Shown here piece after piece: positions 41,801 through 54,119 of a stretch of DNA of 64,000 nucleotides. Both the position numbers and the translations under genes were made by a program. Position 1 is the stretch's first letter, and the number at the start of each line of letters is the position of its first letter. The notes under the pieces are model-generated. The model saw only the letters and a list, made by a program, of their open reading frames with translations, had not been told where the DNA came from and did no database searches. This stretch comes from Palaemon carinicauda (taxonomy: Eukaryota > Arthropoda > Malacostraca > Decapoda > Palaemonidae): contig NC_090759.1 of the NCBI RefSeq assembly GCF_036898095.1, positions 27,501,141 through 27,565,140 on the forward strand, read 5' to 3'.

Positions 41801-44800
41801 AAGGTTTAGATTATTCAAAAAATAAAAATATACATAAGTTATAAAATGTATTTAATCCTTTCATGAACAGAATTCATTACCTTGATAAACTGAATTCCAG
41901 TTTTGAGGTTCATTTCATGTGAAATAATTCTCTACACAAGATTATATTTTTTTTTTACGCTTCACGTGTTATTTTTACGAAGAGCCTATTTAAGGGTATT
42001 TTGAGTGTGATCATGATTTATGGTTTACATTTTAAGTATTTTTGTAATTCTGTTCTAAAGTACATGTTATATGCCATGCAACAGAATTCATGGTCGGGTA
42101 TATGTTCTTATCATTGGAATGTTTATAGGTGAGAAAGGAACGTGTGATATTTATTAGTTGCATAAGTCGTATGCTAACTAACATTTTGTTAGCCCGTTCT
42201 TATGTTTGATCATTTTAAGTCTTATGTTATTGAAAAACTTTACTTTAGTTAGAAGAAATTTTGGAGAAGTTTCCTAATCTTCCTACAAAGCTTGTGATAT
42301 GTTGCTGCTTCAACAGGTTTGTATCACCTACCATCAATACTGATTTTAATTTAGCCTTAGGTATTAGTGCAGCCACCTTCCATGTTATTGCTTCAGTGCT
42401 GCAGTCTTAGTGAGTGAGAATACACCTACCAGATCTAATGCCTCCAGTCAGGCAGTATATCGACTGTACTGTTTCGATTTTAGGATCTCATTTTACTATT
42501 CATCAGGAAATTATTCCATCCTTACTGTACTTCTCAAGAGGTTCAGCTCGCGTCATGTACCCTAGCCTCCGTAGGAAGGTAGCGACATCAGTGCACCTCG
42601 TGTATGCCCTATAGGTATTACTTTAGGGTCTCTCCAGCATTCCTTTGGTTTCTAGCTGCACTTTTGTATATCCTTGTACTTCCGTTCTTGCTTGTTGTTT
42701 TTGTATCTTGCTATCAAACCTTTTCTAACTTTTACTTCATAGTGTAACTAAGGTTTTACCCTCTATACACTTAGGTGCTGAATGGCCATAAATCCATCTT
42801 CCCCTAGCCTCACTCCCATCATGGTAGGAGGTTGATGAAGTGTATGCTATTCCTAATCATCTACTTTTCATACAGGAGTTTAGAAGAAGTTTTTACATGC
42901 TTTCCCTAATCAATCATCTCATTCACCCCCCCCCCCCCCAGGATGCCTGAAAACTTTAAATCAATCAATCAATCACCCACCCCCTCAAAAAAAAACCTTC
43001 CTGTAATTTTGAGTAATCTCCCTAATGAGAAACATCTCCCCACCCCCTTCATTTCAACATGAAAAGATTGGAGATAAGAATTAGATAATTTTCAATCAAG
43101 AGGAGTACTATATCAATATACTGTACTATTAATTGGGGACCCCCAACTTCTTTGACTGGATTTGGAAAGTTATTTTCCTCCAGCCAATCTAGAGCCTGGC
43201 ATACTTTTCTTGAGCTAAAGTAGTGTCAAAACTGCCCTGCTGCTATTTCTGATAGATAAGGGCTAAAGAATTAATTGCAGGAATAGCAGTATTTAGTGGG
43301 GAGGGATAGAAAATTACTGATATTGAGTCATTTAGCTAATTTTCAAGACAGTATTTCATTGCTCATTGCGTGTGTTGCTTTGGTATTAGGTACTTTTTAA
43401 TTGAATGATTACCTCTTCAGTTATCAAAAATCTTAAATTAGTTATTTTTACAATAACCATTTTATAGCAATTTTTTTTTACAAAATTCTGAACATATTTC
43501 AGATAAATTTGAAGCTTGCTGCTAACCTTATATTGTAAATTTTTACAATATACTGTATAAGTGGACAAGAGATAGTAGGGTTCTAAGTTATGTGCAAGCC
43601 ACTGGCATTGGAACTACTGCAGAAATGTTACATGGAAATGAGACATGCAAGTACAAATAGTCCAAATAATCAGTAGAATTGTCAACATCGTAAAGGATGT
43701 TAATAATTTTTCTGAGTTTTGTTAATTTTTTATTTACAATCTTTATTTCCCATAATTTTTATCTGGCCTTATACTGTTAGTCTCCATCCACACAACAAGC
43801 TTTATTTGACAAACTTTCTTTAAGGTGACATCAGAATTGTAAAAGCAGCAAACAAAGTTCTGTATATTTTTTTTCACATGATTACAGAATTAATGGTAGG
43901 TGTGCTCATTGGGGAGAAGTAGTATCCTTACGTACGAAGTTACATTTTTCACCAATGCTAATGATATAACATTGCTGTACTCTCTACTTTAAAGTTTAAA
44001 CACGTCCAACTTGTTTGTTAGGTCCCGTGAGGGAATTTTAAACTCTATAAATTTCTATAAACAATACCCTGCAACAACTGAAGACGCTCAACCGTAATAT
44101 TACTAAATTGTATACTGTAAGTTTTATTTTTTTTCCAGGTTCTGTATGTCATTTGCTTGCATGAAAAATGTGAAGTGAAATCAGATTGTGGAGGGTGTAT
44201 TCATATGCTTTGGTAAAAGAGCTTAGGAATGATGACTTGAGTTTATCTTCAATTTGCAATGTTCTTTAACAGGATTCTGAAATCATAAGGGATTGAAGAA
44301 TGTGAAGAAAAATAGTGGTGACAGAATGATATTGCAACATGAATAAAATGAGGTAGGTATTCCACTACAGAAACCTATGTCTTGTATGTCATATTGCATT
44401 AAGAAATTTACTTACTGTTGGAGAGGAACTGATCAAGTAAGGTAATATTAAATAGTTAGGTTTTCATATTTATAAAGTAGATCTTCTGAAAGATCTTGTC
44501 AATGAAAATGTCACCTTAATCTAATGAAGACTAGTGGAAAAGTACATTAATCACCTGAAATGTCATTGTTATCTGCTAATGGTGCTATTAAGACGTTAAG
44601 GGAAAGTAAGTAACAGTAGCAGGGGAATATTTATGTATTATACTTTCCAGTGTGCTTTCTGTCCTGTCTCCATTAGCTTAATTTGCTTAAGTATATTTTC
44701 AGACCTCTTCATTTCATTCTTCCACCTTTTAGATATTACCACCACCACTTCCTCAGATTTGGATGTGTATTGTGGCAATATTGATATGCTATTGAAGACA

Positions 44801-44984
44801 CAGACGTAGGAATTTTGTATATAAGACCAGACAAAAATTAAAATACTACTACTACCAGCTTGTGAATCTCTTGTTGGGTCTTAGGACTCTTATTTCTTAT
44901 TACCATTTGATTAGCTTTTGTTCATGGGACTTTCTATCCTTCTTTTGAATGCTTAGCTTAATAGTTGCTATTCTTAGCCAAATC
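41801..44984. other. Intergenic DNA after the AAA gene
   Basis: AT-rich, with a possible retroposon end at 42540 and a C run with (AATC)n at 42927-42977. Otherwise nothing recognisable. Confidence 0.45.
42540..42800 (+). mobile_element. Possible retroposon 3' end
   Basis: ccgtaggaaggtagcgacat and cagtgcacctcgtgtatgcc resemble a repeat I associate with decapod genomes. It has no second copy in this window, so the call rests on memory only. Confidence 0.35.
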
Positions 44985-45450
44985 AGGGAGGTAGGTAGCA
45001 GGAGTGGTATGTGCTAGGAAAATCCCAATCAAGGTAAAAGTCAAGGTGTATAGCACAGTAATAATACCAGTGTTAACATATGGCTGAGAAACTTGGGCTC
45101 TTAAGACGAAAAGAGGAAGCAAAGCTTGAAAGAACAGAGATGAGAATGCGGAGGTAAATTATGGGAGCATCACTGAATGAAAGATTGGAAAATGATGAAA
45201 TAAGAATGGCAGGTGTGGTGAAGATTGTGATAGGTGTCACAATTGAGATGGGGCCAGCACGTGTTAAGGATGGATGGTGGGGAGGGCTTGGGAGGAACCT
45301 GTAAGTGGGAGAAGATTAAGAGAGAGGCAGAGAACTAGATGGTGAGATAAGGTGAAATATATGGAGAGAAGAGTTGTGGTGTAGAGGATGCCTTTGATCG
45401 AAGTCATTGGAGAGGGTGCATCAGGCAAACGACCCTTTAATGTAGGGATA
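44985..45450 (+). mobile_element. Decayed LINE RT fragment, same element as 29915
   Basis: gaggtaggtagcaggagtgg, aaaagtcaaggtgtatagc, cgaaaagaggaagcaaagc, and gtcattggagagggtgcatc each match 30120-30570 in order, with small indels. No intact frame. Confidence 0.72.
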
Positions 45451-46309
45451 ACTATTGCTTATATTGTGGCTTTGTTTGTTGGCTGTGTTTGATGAATAGG
45501 GTCCAAATGATAGGACATTGGCTTCATTTATAGAAAGATTATTTGTATTAAAAGAGGATTTTGTGTCAAATGATGTAGGTTATATCTCTGGAATTTGCTA
45601 TTACCATTCAGTCAGTAGATATTCAAATTGATATCAAGTATTAATAACAACCAAAGAATGTTGATGGCCATCCATTTGCACCAAGGTGCTCAAATAATTA
45701 AAAATCCACATTTAGATATATTTTGCCTTTTGGTGCACAGAACTCACGGGGAAAAACTTTTTATGTAGAGATGTATTGATATAATATGAAGGTCAGGTAG
45801 TTAGTTGCTTACTAAGGGAGGCATATGTTGCTGCGTTATGGTATCTAAGATTACCTTAGTGCCATAGGCATGTCGCCTCTCAGAGCTTTGCCTAGGTAGG
45901 TATGCTACCTGTGTTAACTCATCGGTGCAGGGGGAATGCAACACCAGCTTAATGATCTGGCAAGGTCTCACTGGGGTGAAGACAGCTGACATCAGTCAGA
46001 GCAGTAGTAGTACCGTGCATCAATGTCATGCCCCTTGCCAATGTCTTTTGCCCATTCAAGAAGCAGTAGTGTTCTTAGTCCATTACTTTACCTTCTATAT
46101 ATACATGATACTGAGTATGTGGTTTGGCCTATAAAGCAAGTGTGTTGCATATCAAGATGATACTACTCTCTTTGCTGCAATTCCATCTCCTGAATATAGA
46201 TCTGGGGTTGTTGAATCCTTTTTTGGGCTCAGCCATGTCGTCCTGATGGAAGGTTCCTTTAGGCAGTTTCTAAGGGATATTTGGCTCCAGTGATACTCCC
46301 AGAGAATTG
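45451..46309. other. Unassigned intergenic DNA
   Basis: Part (45800-46100) is less AT-rich (tgtcgcctctcagagctttg). It may be old transposon sequence; no family recognised. Confidence 0.35.
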
Positions 46310-48106
46310 ACCATAGGTCTCCAGAATTCTAACTCCTGGCACAAGTATCCTTAATATAACTCTTAAGGATATCGCATGATATCAGGGGACGTATTTCTTG
46401 ATAAGACACACAGCAATCTTCACCCCGAATAGTTTTCGCTTTGAGGGGGAAGAGTGGCGAAAATGAAGGGGAGCCGTTATCAAGGTTACCTGGTGGATCC
46501 CCTCCCGGTACCACCCCGGCAAACTATTCCTTTTGTAGTAGCTAATTAAGCATGGTGTTTCTCCCAACTGCTCTCGGTTTTGTTACTATTACAAGGATTA
46601 TTACAGTGCAATCTCCAGCATCTTCATCCTTGGGAAAGTTGAGTATTTAATCTTTCCTGTGTATAATTTTTGGCTCCCTTCTCACTGTTAAATTAGCATA
46701 ATTTAGATGTGTTTAGTGGAGTAGAGCCATCACCAGAGGTGGCCATTTTGGGCCGCTGTCGTACGCCATAAATGCATTATCTAGTTAGTAGTACGACGTT
46801 CCCGGTATTTAGCTATAATGAATTCTAGCTATTTAGGCAAATTATACTAGTAAAGATAAGATTACACATGTAATATTTCCTCTTCTATTAAAACGTTTCG
46901 ATAGTATATGTTAGGGCCTCGGTGATATAGCGTAGCCGAGATCCCGACACTGGTTAGGCTAGCCTAACGTGTTTTAGTATACTTTACTAACGTTTTCCCC
47001 TTTTATCTTCTCGTATCGTTTTATTAATTCAATCAGGGATAGAACATCTCCTAGAATTACTATCATAATTCAATACGCATCTCTTAGAGATATAAGGATA
47101 AACCCTTCCTTCCCTTTGAGTGCTGCTATAAGGCGGCAACCCTATCTTTCATCTTGCCATAGAGTAGTGTACTCCGGCTTGACTGAGATAGTGTTTTTGT
47201 CCATCCTCTTTGCCAGTGAGCATCCCGGCTTTGAAATACGACAGTAACTCAGATTATTCAGTCTTGTTGCCGGCAACTCTACCGATGAGGGATTAGTCAT
47301 TCCCCTGCCGGTTACACCGTTGCCGGCATAGGAAGCCCGGCTTCCCTAGTCCACAACCAAAAGTGGTGGTACGATTGCCACCACTTTCTCCCTTGTGGAC
47401 TAGAAGACAAGTCTTATCCGGCAATGTCTTAGGCTAAGGAATCGTTATTCCTTTGCCGCCAAAGACGGCACCGGCAAAGAAACTGTTTCCTTGATTTGCA
47501 GCCGGAAGCAGGCGGCAGGTGCATAATATAAGACCCTTTCCCTTCCCCCTTCTGTCCTTTAGTCACAACCCCTGTGGCCGGTATTCTACCATCATCCTGC
47601 TTGCTGGGCTCATTACGATGCCGGCCGGGCTCCTACAAAGGTGGCTAGATTGCTGCTTCGACCTTCCCCCCTAACGGAAGCAAGGCTCCAGGAAAGGTTG
47701 AGCTGGCCATGACGGCTGTGCCGGTCGTGACGACTGTGCCGGCCATGACGGCTGTGCAGGCCGTGACGGCCATGACGGCTGCCGGTGGGAGACCCATTAC
47801 ATCTTTGAGTATTCTTCAGTCCTTTCTTGGACTGCCATCCACCAACCCTGTAGCCGGCAGTGCACCCGGCAACAGATATTGTGGCTGGATGAAAACTAGA
47901 ATTATTACATTTTCTTCCTCTTCCATTTGAATCCTCATTCTGGAAAGAAGGCAGTAGAGGCAGTAGTCCTTACAACCCTAATTATTACACTAAACTCTAA
48001 TAATACGGTAGTCCTTCTCTCCATTCTTTCTCTCTTGCTCTATCGACTAGTGCCGCCAGGTACTAGCCTAGCCCGGTAGTGTACCGGCAGAAGTACAGTA
48101 TAAGAG
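46310..48106 (+). mobile_element. Probable 5' part of the DIRS-like element
   Basis: This block is more GC-rich than its flanks, with many ccgg-containing words (ccggc, gccgg) at 47200-47900. A short frame MTAVPVVTTVPAMTAVQAV (47709 on) is an internal repeat of gacggctgtgccggcc-type words. No gag-type domain is recognised. It is attributed to the element only because it directly precedes the interrupted coding part. Confidence 0.4.
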
Positions 48107-48190
48107 TACAGTGAACCCTCGCTACTTCGCGGCTCGACCATCGCGGAATCACCACTTCGCGGATTTTTTCCATAACCCATATATATACAG

Positions 48191-48289
<99 letters not shown>

Positions 48290-48358
48290 CATGTATTTAT
48301 GTATATATGTAGGTATGTATATGTGTATACATATAAATATATATATATACACACACAA

Positions 48359-48429
<71 letters not shown>

Positions 48430-48909
48430 TACATATATACACATATATACATATATACATATATACATATATATATATATACATATATATATACATATAT
48501 AAAGTAGGAAGATGTGATGTAGTTCTAAGGGAAAAGTATGGGAAATATGTCTGGGTAATAAGTAAAGCTCTACCTCCAGTTTGTTTCTTCATTATGATCA
48601 GAGATAAATGTAAACAAAACATTGGTTGCCATTTTTTATCGTGCTTTTTAGCGTGTTTAGGAAATGCATGATATAAAATCACCTTTAATATTTGTGCCTG
48701 TTTTAGTTTAGGGTACTGTAGTACATACATTAAGTGTTCTGTACATTAAAGGGTAGTTTGTTAACAGAACTACGTACAAGGGAAGGTTTTAAAAGTCTGA
48801 ATATACATGTTGAATAAATAGGTAAATATGGTGTCACTACTTCGCGGATTTTCACCTATCGCGGCCGCAACTGGAACCTATCTACCGCGATAAACGAGGG
48901 TTCACTGTA
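48107..48909 (+). mobile_element. MITE with terminal inverted repeats and TA target duplication
   Basis: Left end CAGTGAACCCTCG at 48109-48121 and right end CGAGGGTTCACTG at 48895-48907 are perfect 13-bp inverted repeats flanked by TA on both sides. Inside the ends, cttcgcgg and tcgcgg words recur in both halves. The middle is a 320 bp (AT)n-rich tract and 330 bp of unique sequence without a transposase frame. TA duplication and the CAGTG end fit the Tc1/mariner-pogo (Tigger) superfamily. Confidence 0.88.
48186..48505 (+). repeat. (AT)n-rich tract inside the MITE
   Basis: About 320 bp of TA with short breaks (atgtatgcatg, cacacacaaacac). Confidence 0.96.
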
Positions 48910-48995
48910 TACAGTAGCCAGTATTCCTGCAGTATAGCAAATACAGCAGCTAGAAAACTACAGTATATAACATACAGTAGTATGAATTTCCAACA

Positions 48996-49535
48996 TACAG
49001 TGGAACCTCTACATACGATTGTCTTTACATACGAATTTTCCAACATACGAAGTAAAATTCGATCAGATTTTCGTCTCGACACCCTTAGTCTTGCTCCAAC
49101 ATACGACGTAGATCTTACTCGTAGAATTTTCTCGAAGCTTCGATCGTAGTTTCTTGTTTACGCCGGTAGACGGCAGCACATCGGAGGGACGCCAATCGAG
49201 CGTCGCCTTGATCAGTTCTCTTATCTCGTGCGCATCGTGTGGTTGTTTTCTATCTATTCGCTCCTTTATTAACAGTGCTTTTTATCTTCCTTTTCTCACG
49301 TTTCATTTTTTATTTTACGTATAATCGTGGGTCCTAAAAAGCTTAGTTTCAGTTTAGGAAGTAGTAGTGGTGAGAAAAGGAGGAAGTCAATGCTTTCATT
49401 AGAACTAAAACAAGAAATAATAGAAAAAAACATGAGCGAGGTGTGCGTGTTAGCGATCTGGCTAAACAATATGGCCGGAATATGTCTACGATTGAGTTTT
49501 TCACCTATCAAGTTTAAAACTTATGGGTGAATACC
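48996..49535 (+). mobile_element. Tigger/pogo DNA transposon, 5' fragment
   Basis: Starts TA-CAGTGGAACCTCTACATACG, a Tigger-type terminus, with internal repeats of acatacga. From 49327 a frame encodes GPKKLSFSLGSSSGEKRRKS then MLSLELKQEIIEKN, the N-terminal helix-turn-helix (psq/CENP-B type) of Tigger transposases. A frameshift follows; the alternative frame continues SDLAKQYGRNMSTIE. No matching 3' terminus is seen, so it is a truncated, dead copy. Confidence 0.8.
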
Positions 49536-49539
49536 ATTC

Positions 49540-50880
49540 TGAAACATCAGGACGCAGTGTCTGAGAGATAAAACCAGCAAGTCCCAAATGTGCTCAGGAA
49601 TTCCTCTCTAGAGGGATTCCATCTATTTGAGCCTAAGGACATGGAACATGTTGCTGAAAGATGGAGGATGTTGCACCAGGACTCCCTCCTCAATAGGGCT
49701 TTGACATCCAAGCCCTATAAACCACCAGCTCCTCAGACAGGAAAGGTACAAAGTCCTCCAGGGGAGGAAAATATCCTAGAGGGAGCGGCCGAGGCCGCAA
49801 ACACTAGGATAAGCACTCCCCCTGCTTGTCCACCAGTAGGAGGATGCTTACAAAGTTGCTCGGACAGGTGAAAGCAACTTGGGGCCGAATCCTGGACAAT
49901 CTCCATGATTCGTTTAGGTTATCGTGTCCCGTTCATAACATCTCTCCCTCCCTTGACCAGGAATCCATTGTCAATAGACTCCTTTGAGATGGGATCAGCA
50001 AAGGGGCCAGGCCTCTGGGCATAAGTCCAGACTCTGTTGAAGAAGGGCGCTCTCCGGGAGGTCGTCGACGGGTCTCCAGGCATCTTCAGTCGACTCTTTC
50101 TGGAGGCTGGATACTAGTTATCTACCTCTCAGCTCTGAACAAGTATGTCAAACAAACTCTGTTCAGCATGGAGACAGCACAGACAGTCAGACTAGCGGTA
50201 AGACCACAGGACGTCATGTGCACACTGGACGGACGCGTGCTTCCAGATCCCAATCTATCCGTCTTCAAGGAAGTACTTAAGATTTAGCCTAGACAACAGG
50301 AAATACCAGTTCAGGGTACTGTGCTACGGTCTTTCCCCAGCACCTCAAGTCTTCACCAGAGTGTTTGCCCTAGTGTCATCTTGGGCACACAGGATTGGCA
50401 TCCGTCTCCTTCGTTATCTGGATGACGGCTAATCCTAGCAAACTCGTTGTCAACCCTTCTTCAACATTGAGACAAACTTCTGAGGTTTTGCCAAGGTCTG
50501 GGGATCATGGTAAACCTCCTTAAGTCCTCCTTGCGTAGGAAGCAGGGAGGACCCTCTCAGACGAGAAGAGCTTCCAGCCCAGACGTGGGTACGTCTCCTC
50601 GGTCACCTTTCATCGCTGGCCCGTGTAGTTCCCAACAGTCGCTCAGGATGAGATCCCTCCAGTGGCAACTCAAGTCCAGGTGGAATCAGGCTCTCGATTC
50701 CCCGGACATCCGGATCCCCATGGGATCAGCGGAACAGACGGACCTCGAATGGTGGGTGTCAGACGAGGATTCTACAAAAGGTAGTGGATCTTCTCATCCT
50801 CCCCCCCCCCCCCATTTGATGCTGTCAGACACTTGGGGGGGGGGGGGGGGGGGCACGTGCTGCACCACATGACTTCAGGC
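49540..50880 (+). mobile_element. DIRS-like element: reverse transcriptase region, decayed
   Basis: In changing frames: LEGFHLFEPKDMEHVAERW (49600), YLSALNKYVKQT and METAQTVRLAVRPQDVMC (50130-50220), a segment equivalent to RKYQFRVLCYGLSPAPQVF (50300), then RIGIRLLRYLDDG at 50400-50430, where YLDD is the RT catalytic box. The thumb-connection hallmark LRMRSLQWQLKSRWNQ is at 50645. Stops and frameshifts abound. Confidence 0.82.
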
Positions 50881-51230
50881 CTCTGGTCAGAGTCAGAAGA
50901 GTACCTCCACATAAATCTCCTAGAGATAATGACTGTCTTTCTGGCCCTTCAACAGTTCCAACAGTTCCTGGCGGGCCACTCAGTGGTGGTGATGAGCGAC
51001 AACCCCACAGTAGTGGCTTACATCAACAAACAAGGAGGTACTTTTTTGCAGCCCTTGTCCCATCTAGCAGTAGAGATACTGAGATAGGCCGAGATTTACT
51101 CGATACCACTATCGGCATGCTTCATTCTGTGTAAGAGAAATGTGCTTGCCGACAACCTAAGCAGAATATCTCAGATAGTGAGTACCGAGTGGTTTTTGGA
51201 TCATCTAGTAGCGAACAAAGTCCTGACTTT
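50835..51230 (+). mobile_element. DIRS-like element: RNase H region
   Basis: HVLHHMTSGLWSESEEYLHI, NLLEIMTVFLALQQF, then VVVMSDNPTVVAYINKQGG and, past a stop, NVLADNLSRISQ. The order E (INxLE), D (SDNxTVVAYINKQGG) and D (ADxLSR) is that of the DIRS/Ty3-type RNase H. Confidence 0.85.
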
Positions 51231-51639
51231 GTGTAGTTCTCCAACAGTGGAGACCTCTTTGCAATGGCCCTGAACTTCAGGTTCTTGTACTGCTCCCCAT
51301 TCCCAGACCTCAAGGCTGTCTGGAAAGATGCATTTCAATAGTGGTGGGACAACATTGACATTTATGCTTTTCCCCATTCTGTCTGATGAAGAGGGTACTC
51401 AACAAGGCCAGAACATCTGTCAACCTTTCAATGACCCTCATAGCTCTGCTATGGCATCACTCTGAATGGTTTCTGGACCTTCTGCAACTCCTGACGGAGT
51501 CTCCAAGAGAACTCCCTCCACGACACAATCTACTCAAACAACCACATGCCAACATATTCCACAAAGCCGTAGCTTTGCTACTTCATGCCTGGAGACTACC
51601 CAGCATCTCCTCTCTCGGAGAGGATTTTCGTAACAAGTT

Positions 51640-52690
51640 GCAAGCAATATGTCTGGATACCTGCGCAAGTCATCAGCAGCAGTCTACCAGACAAACTGGA
51701 AAGTCTTCTGTGGCTGGGGTTGTGGAAGGGGTATCTCTCCTTTCAATGCCTCTATTCCAGCAGTAGCGGAGTTCCTCGTGTATTTGCATGAAGAAATGCG
51801 GCTGTCACTCAGCCTTAAGCCTCGCCTTTAGACTGAGCGGAATGGACACTTCTTCATTGCTAGAACTTTCCTTACTCGTACGGAGTTATGAACATACCTG
51901 TCCTCAGTCTGGTTAGACCTCCCCCATGGAACATGGTTTGAGTTTTGAGGTCTCTAAAGTGACCTCCCTATGAACCATTATGCCTGGCAACAGACCGCCA
52001 CCTAACTTGAAAGACTGTGTTCCTGCTAGCTTTGGCTTCGGTCAAGCGAGTCGGTGAACTTCATGGTCACTCATACAACATCGGTCATTCAAGAGGATGG
52101 GGAGAGGTAACGTTCAGCTTCATCCCTGAGTTCGTTGCCAAGACTCAAAACCCGGGAGTAGCGGATCCTCGATTTGGTTCCTTCCGGATTTCGAGTCTTC
52201 GTTCTGTAACAGATGACCCTGATCATCTCTCACTCTGCCCAGGGAGGAGTTTGAGGCTCTACCTTGAGAGAACAGTCGCAGCCTATCCCTGTGTGCGTGC
52301 ACTCTTCGTCAGGACAGGGAAGACCAAGAGGAGGGTCACCAAGAACACTATCTGAGCATGGATTTGCAAGGTCATAGACCATGCGCTGAATCCAGACCCC
52401 CCTCCTTCATGTCGCCCCAGAGCTCATGATGTCACGTCCCTGGCATTCAAGAGGAACTTCTCAGTGACGCAGTTCTTCAGGCTTGGGTATGGAAACGTCA
52501 GAACATTTTCACAGTCCACTACCTGCAAGACGTGACCCACAAGAGGCTCGATACGTTTTCTATTGGCCCTGTTGTGGCTGCACAACAGCTGGTATAATAC
52601 CTCAAGCTCGTTATTGGACTAGTACCAGAAGGTTGAGGGCACAGTTACCTGGTTTTAGTCTGCGTGAGTGAAAAGGATTGACTGGCTCTT
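51640..52690 (+). mobile_element. DIRS-like element: tyrosine recombinase, decayed
   Basis: FLLALASVKRVGELHGHSYN (52017 on) contains the first catalytic Arg context (KRVGEL). FVRTGKTKRRVTKNTI follows near 52300, and HDVTSLAFKRNFSV (52425-52475) gives the H-x-x-R-type block, with the Arg apparently lost. YLQDVTHKRLDTFSIGPVVA (52525) is the usual C-terminal segment. DIRS elements integrate with such a recombinase instead of a DDE integrase. Confidence 0.82.
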
Positions 52691-53039
52691 ATTCTTTTCT
52701 TCATCCTCCCCTTTCTTGGGGAGAGCAGCATCCCGGGTTCTGTGCATAAGCTGACCTCAAACCACTGCAGGTAAACCATGCTCCCTTGTGTACCTAGTAT
52801 TAAGATCTGTTGCGTCCCCATACCCTGTCGAGATGGTAATGGAAAGGTCTTGGCTACAACAGTTTTTCCTACAAAAGACTCAGAATAACTTTTACCTTGG
52901 ACGGTCACACTTTTAAATATCTCAACACACAGCCGCAAACCTTGCATAGCAAGGTTTTAACGAGGTGCAGGGACTCCTTATTTTGGGTACATATATACTC
53001 GGATAAGGACCCCCCGGGTAAAGCCAGATTGGCAGGGAC

Positions 53040-53412
53040 GTCCACCCTTCCTAATGGGTGAGTCACCCCTAAGTAAATAGCGTAGGTTTGTATTCCAGTT
53101 ACGGAACAAATGACAAATTTGTAGATATGTATCTTTTCTAACGATACAAACATTTAGCTATTTATAAACTTACCCGCCTGCCCTACTGCCCTATCCCTCT
53201 TCAAGTCCTACCTCCAAGCAAAGTGAGCTTAATCACCGGTGTGTGAGCGGGAGCAGTAGCAAGCTACCCCAGCTAACTAGTGGAATGGGTAGTTAACCCT
53301 CGCTAAATTTTAATAGCTCGTCATTTAAGCTTCGCCGAAAGTAATACCCCTAAATAAATAGCTAAGGGTTTGTGTCATTAGGAAAAATGTAAATTATCTA
53401 CAAATTTGTCAT
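53040..53412 (+). repeat. DIRS-like terminal region with ~60-bp inverted repeat
   Basis: Arm 1 at 53110-53166 (atgacaaatttgtagata... ttagctatttata) and arm 2 at 53351-53412 (taaataaatagctaa... atctacaaatttgtcat) are inverted copies, with some mismatches, about 185 bp apart. Both are preceded by acccctaa(g/a)taaatag. DIRS elements carry inverted terminal repeats and an internal complementary region; this placement right after the recombinase fits. Confidence 0.65.
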
Positions 53413-53419
53413 ATTCCTG

Positions 53420-53935
53420 ATCTAGATATTAATTTCTGCCACCGTCGTTCAATTAGTTCATTATGCATGTTGCATAAGATTTTTTATAATTCTGACCATC
53501 CTCTAGATTCAGATCTTCCCAAACAGTTCCATCCTGTTCGTAATACTAGGCATGCAGTTAATTCTAATAGTCAGGCCTTCTCCATCATGAGGCTCAATAC
53601 TACACAGTACTCTGGAAGTTTTATTCCAGCTGTGACCAAGTTGTGAGATGATCTTCCTAATCAGGTAGTTGAATCAACAAATAATTTTTTTTTTGTTAAA
53701 CAGGCTGATATAAGCCTTTTTTTTATAGTTCAAGTATGAAAGATGTTCTTTTAGTATTACTCCTCTTAAAAAATATTATTCTAATATGGTCATTACTTTT
53801 CTTGTACAGTAGTTTATTTATTTCCTTATTTCCTCTCCTCACCGGGCTATTTTTCCCTGTTGGAGCCCTTGAGCTTATAGTATCATGCTTTTCCTATTAG
53901 AGTTGAGGCTTAACTAATAATAATAATATTATGCC
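53420..53935 (+). mobile_element. LINE 3' end: RT C-terminus plus tail family A
   Basis: A decayed frame reads ...IMRLNTTQYSGSFIPA then VTKL, typical of the C-terminus of invertebrate LINE reverse transcriptases. The frame is broken by TGA. The next 230 bp lead into the family A core (cctcaccgggctatttttcc) and AAT repeats. It shows that the family A tail can belong to a coding LINE. Confidence 0.72.
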
Positions 53936-54119
53936 GTCATAAGGTCGATAAAGATTGCATAGGGGATTTGCTTAGTCTTAAATCTGTCCTCAATGTATTG
54001 CGTCGGGTTTAATACCTGACTGCTGCAGGATCTATCTGGTCTGTTGACAGTTTTTGGATACAGGCTAAGATCATTTTTTTTTATAATTTGTACAGGATAC
54101 ACAGTAAGGATAGTTATTT

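Noticed and set aside
47709..47930. 73-codon frame with Thr-Ala-Val repeats considered as a host exon
   Set aside because: It derives from a short internal repeat (gacggctgtgccggcc-like) in probable DIRS leader sequence, without splice sites.
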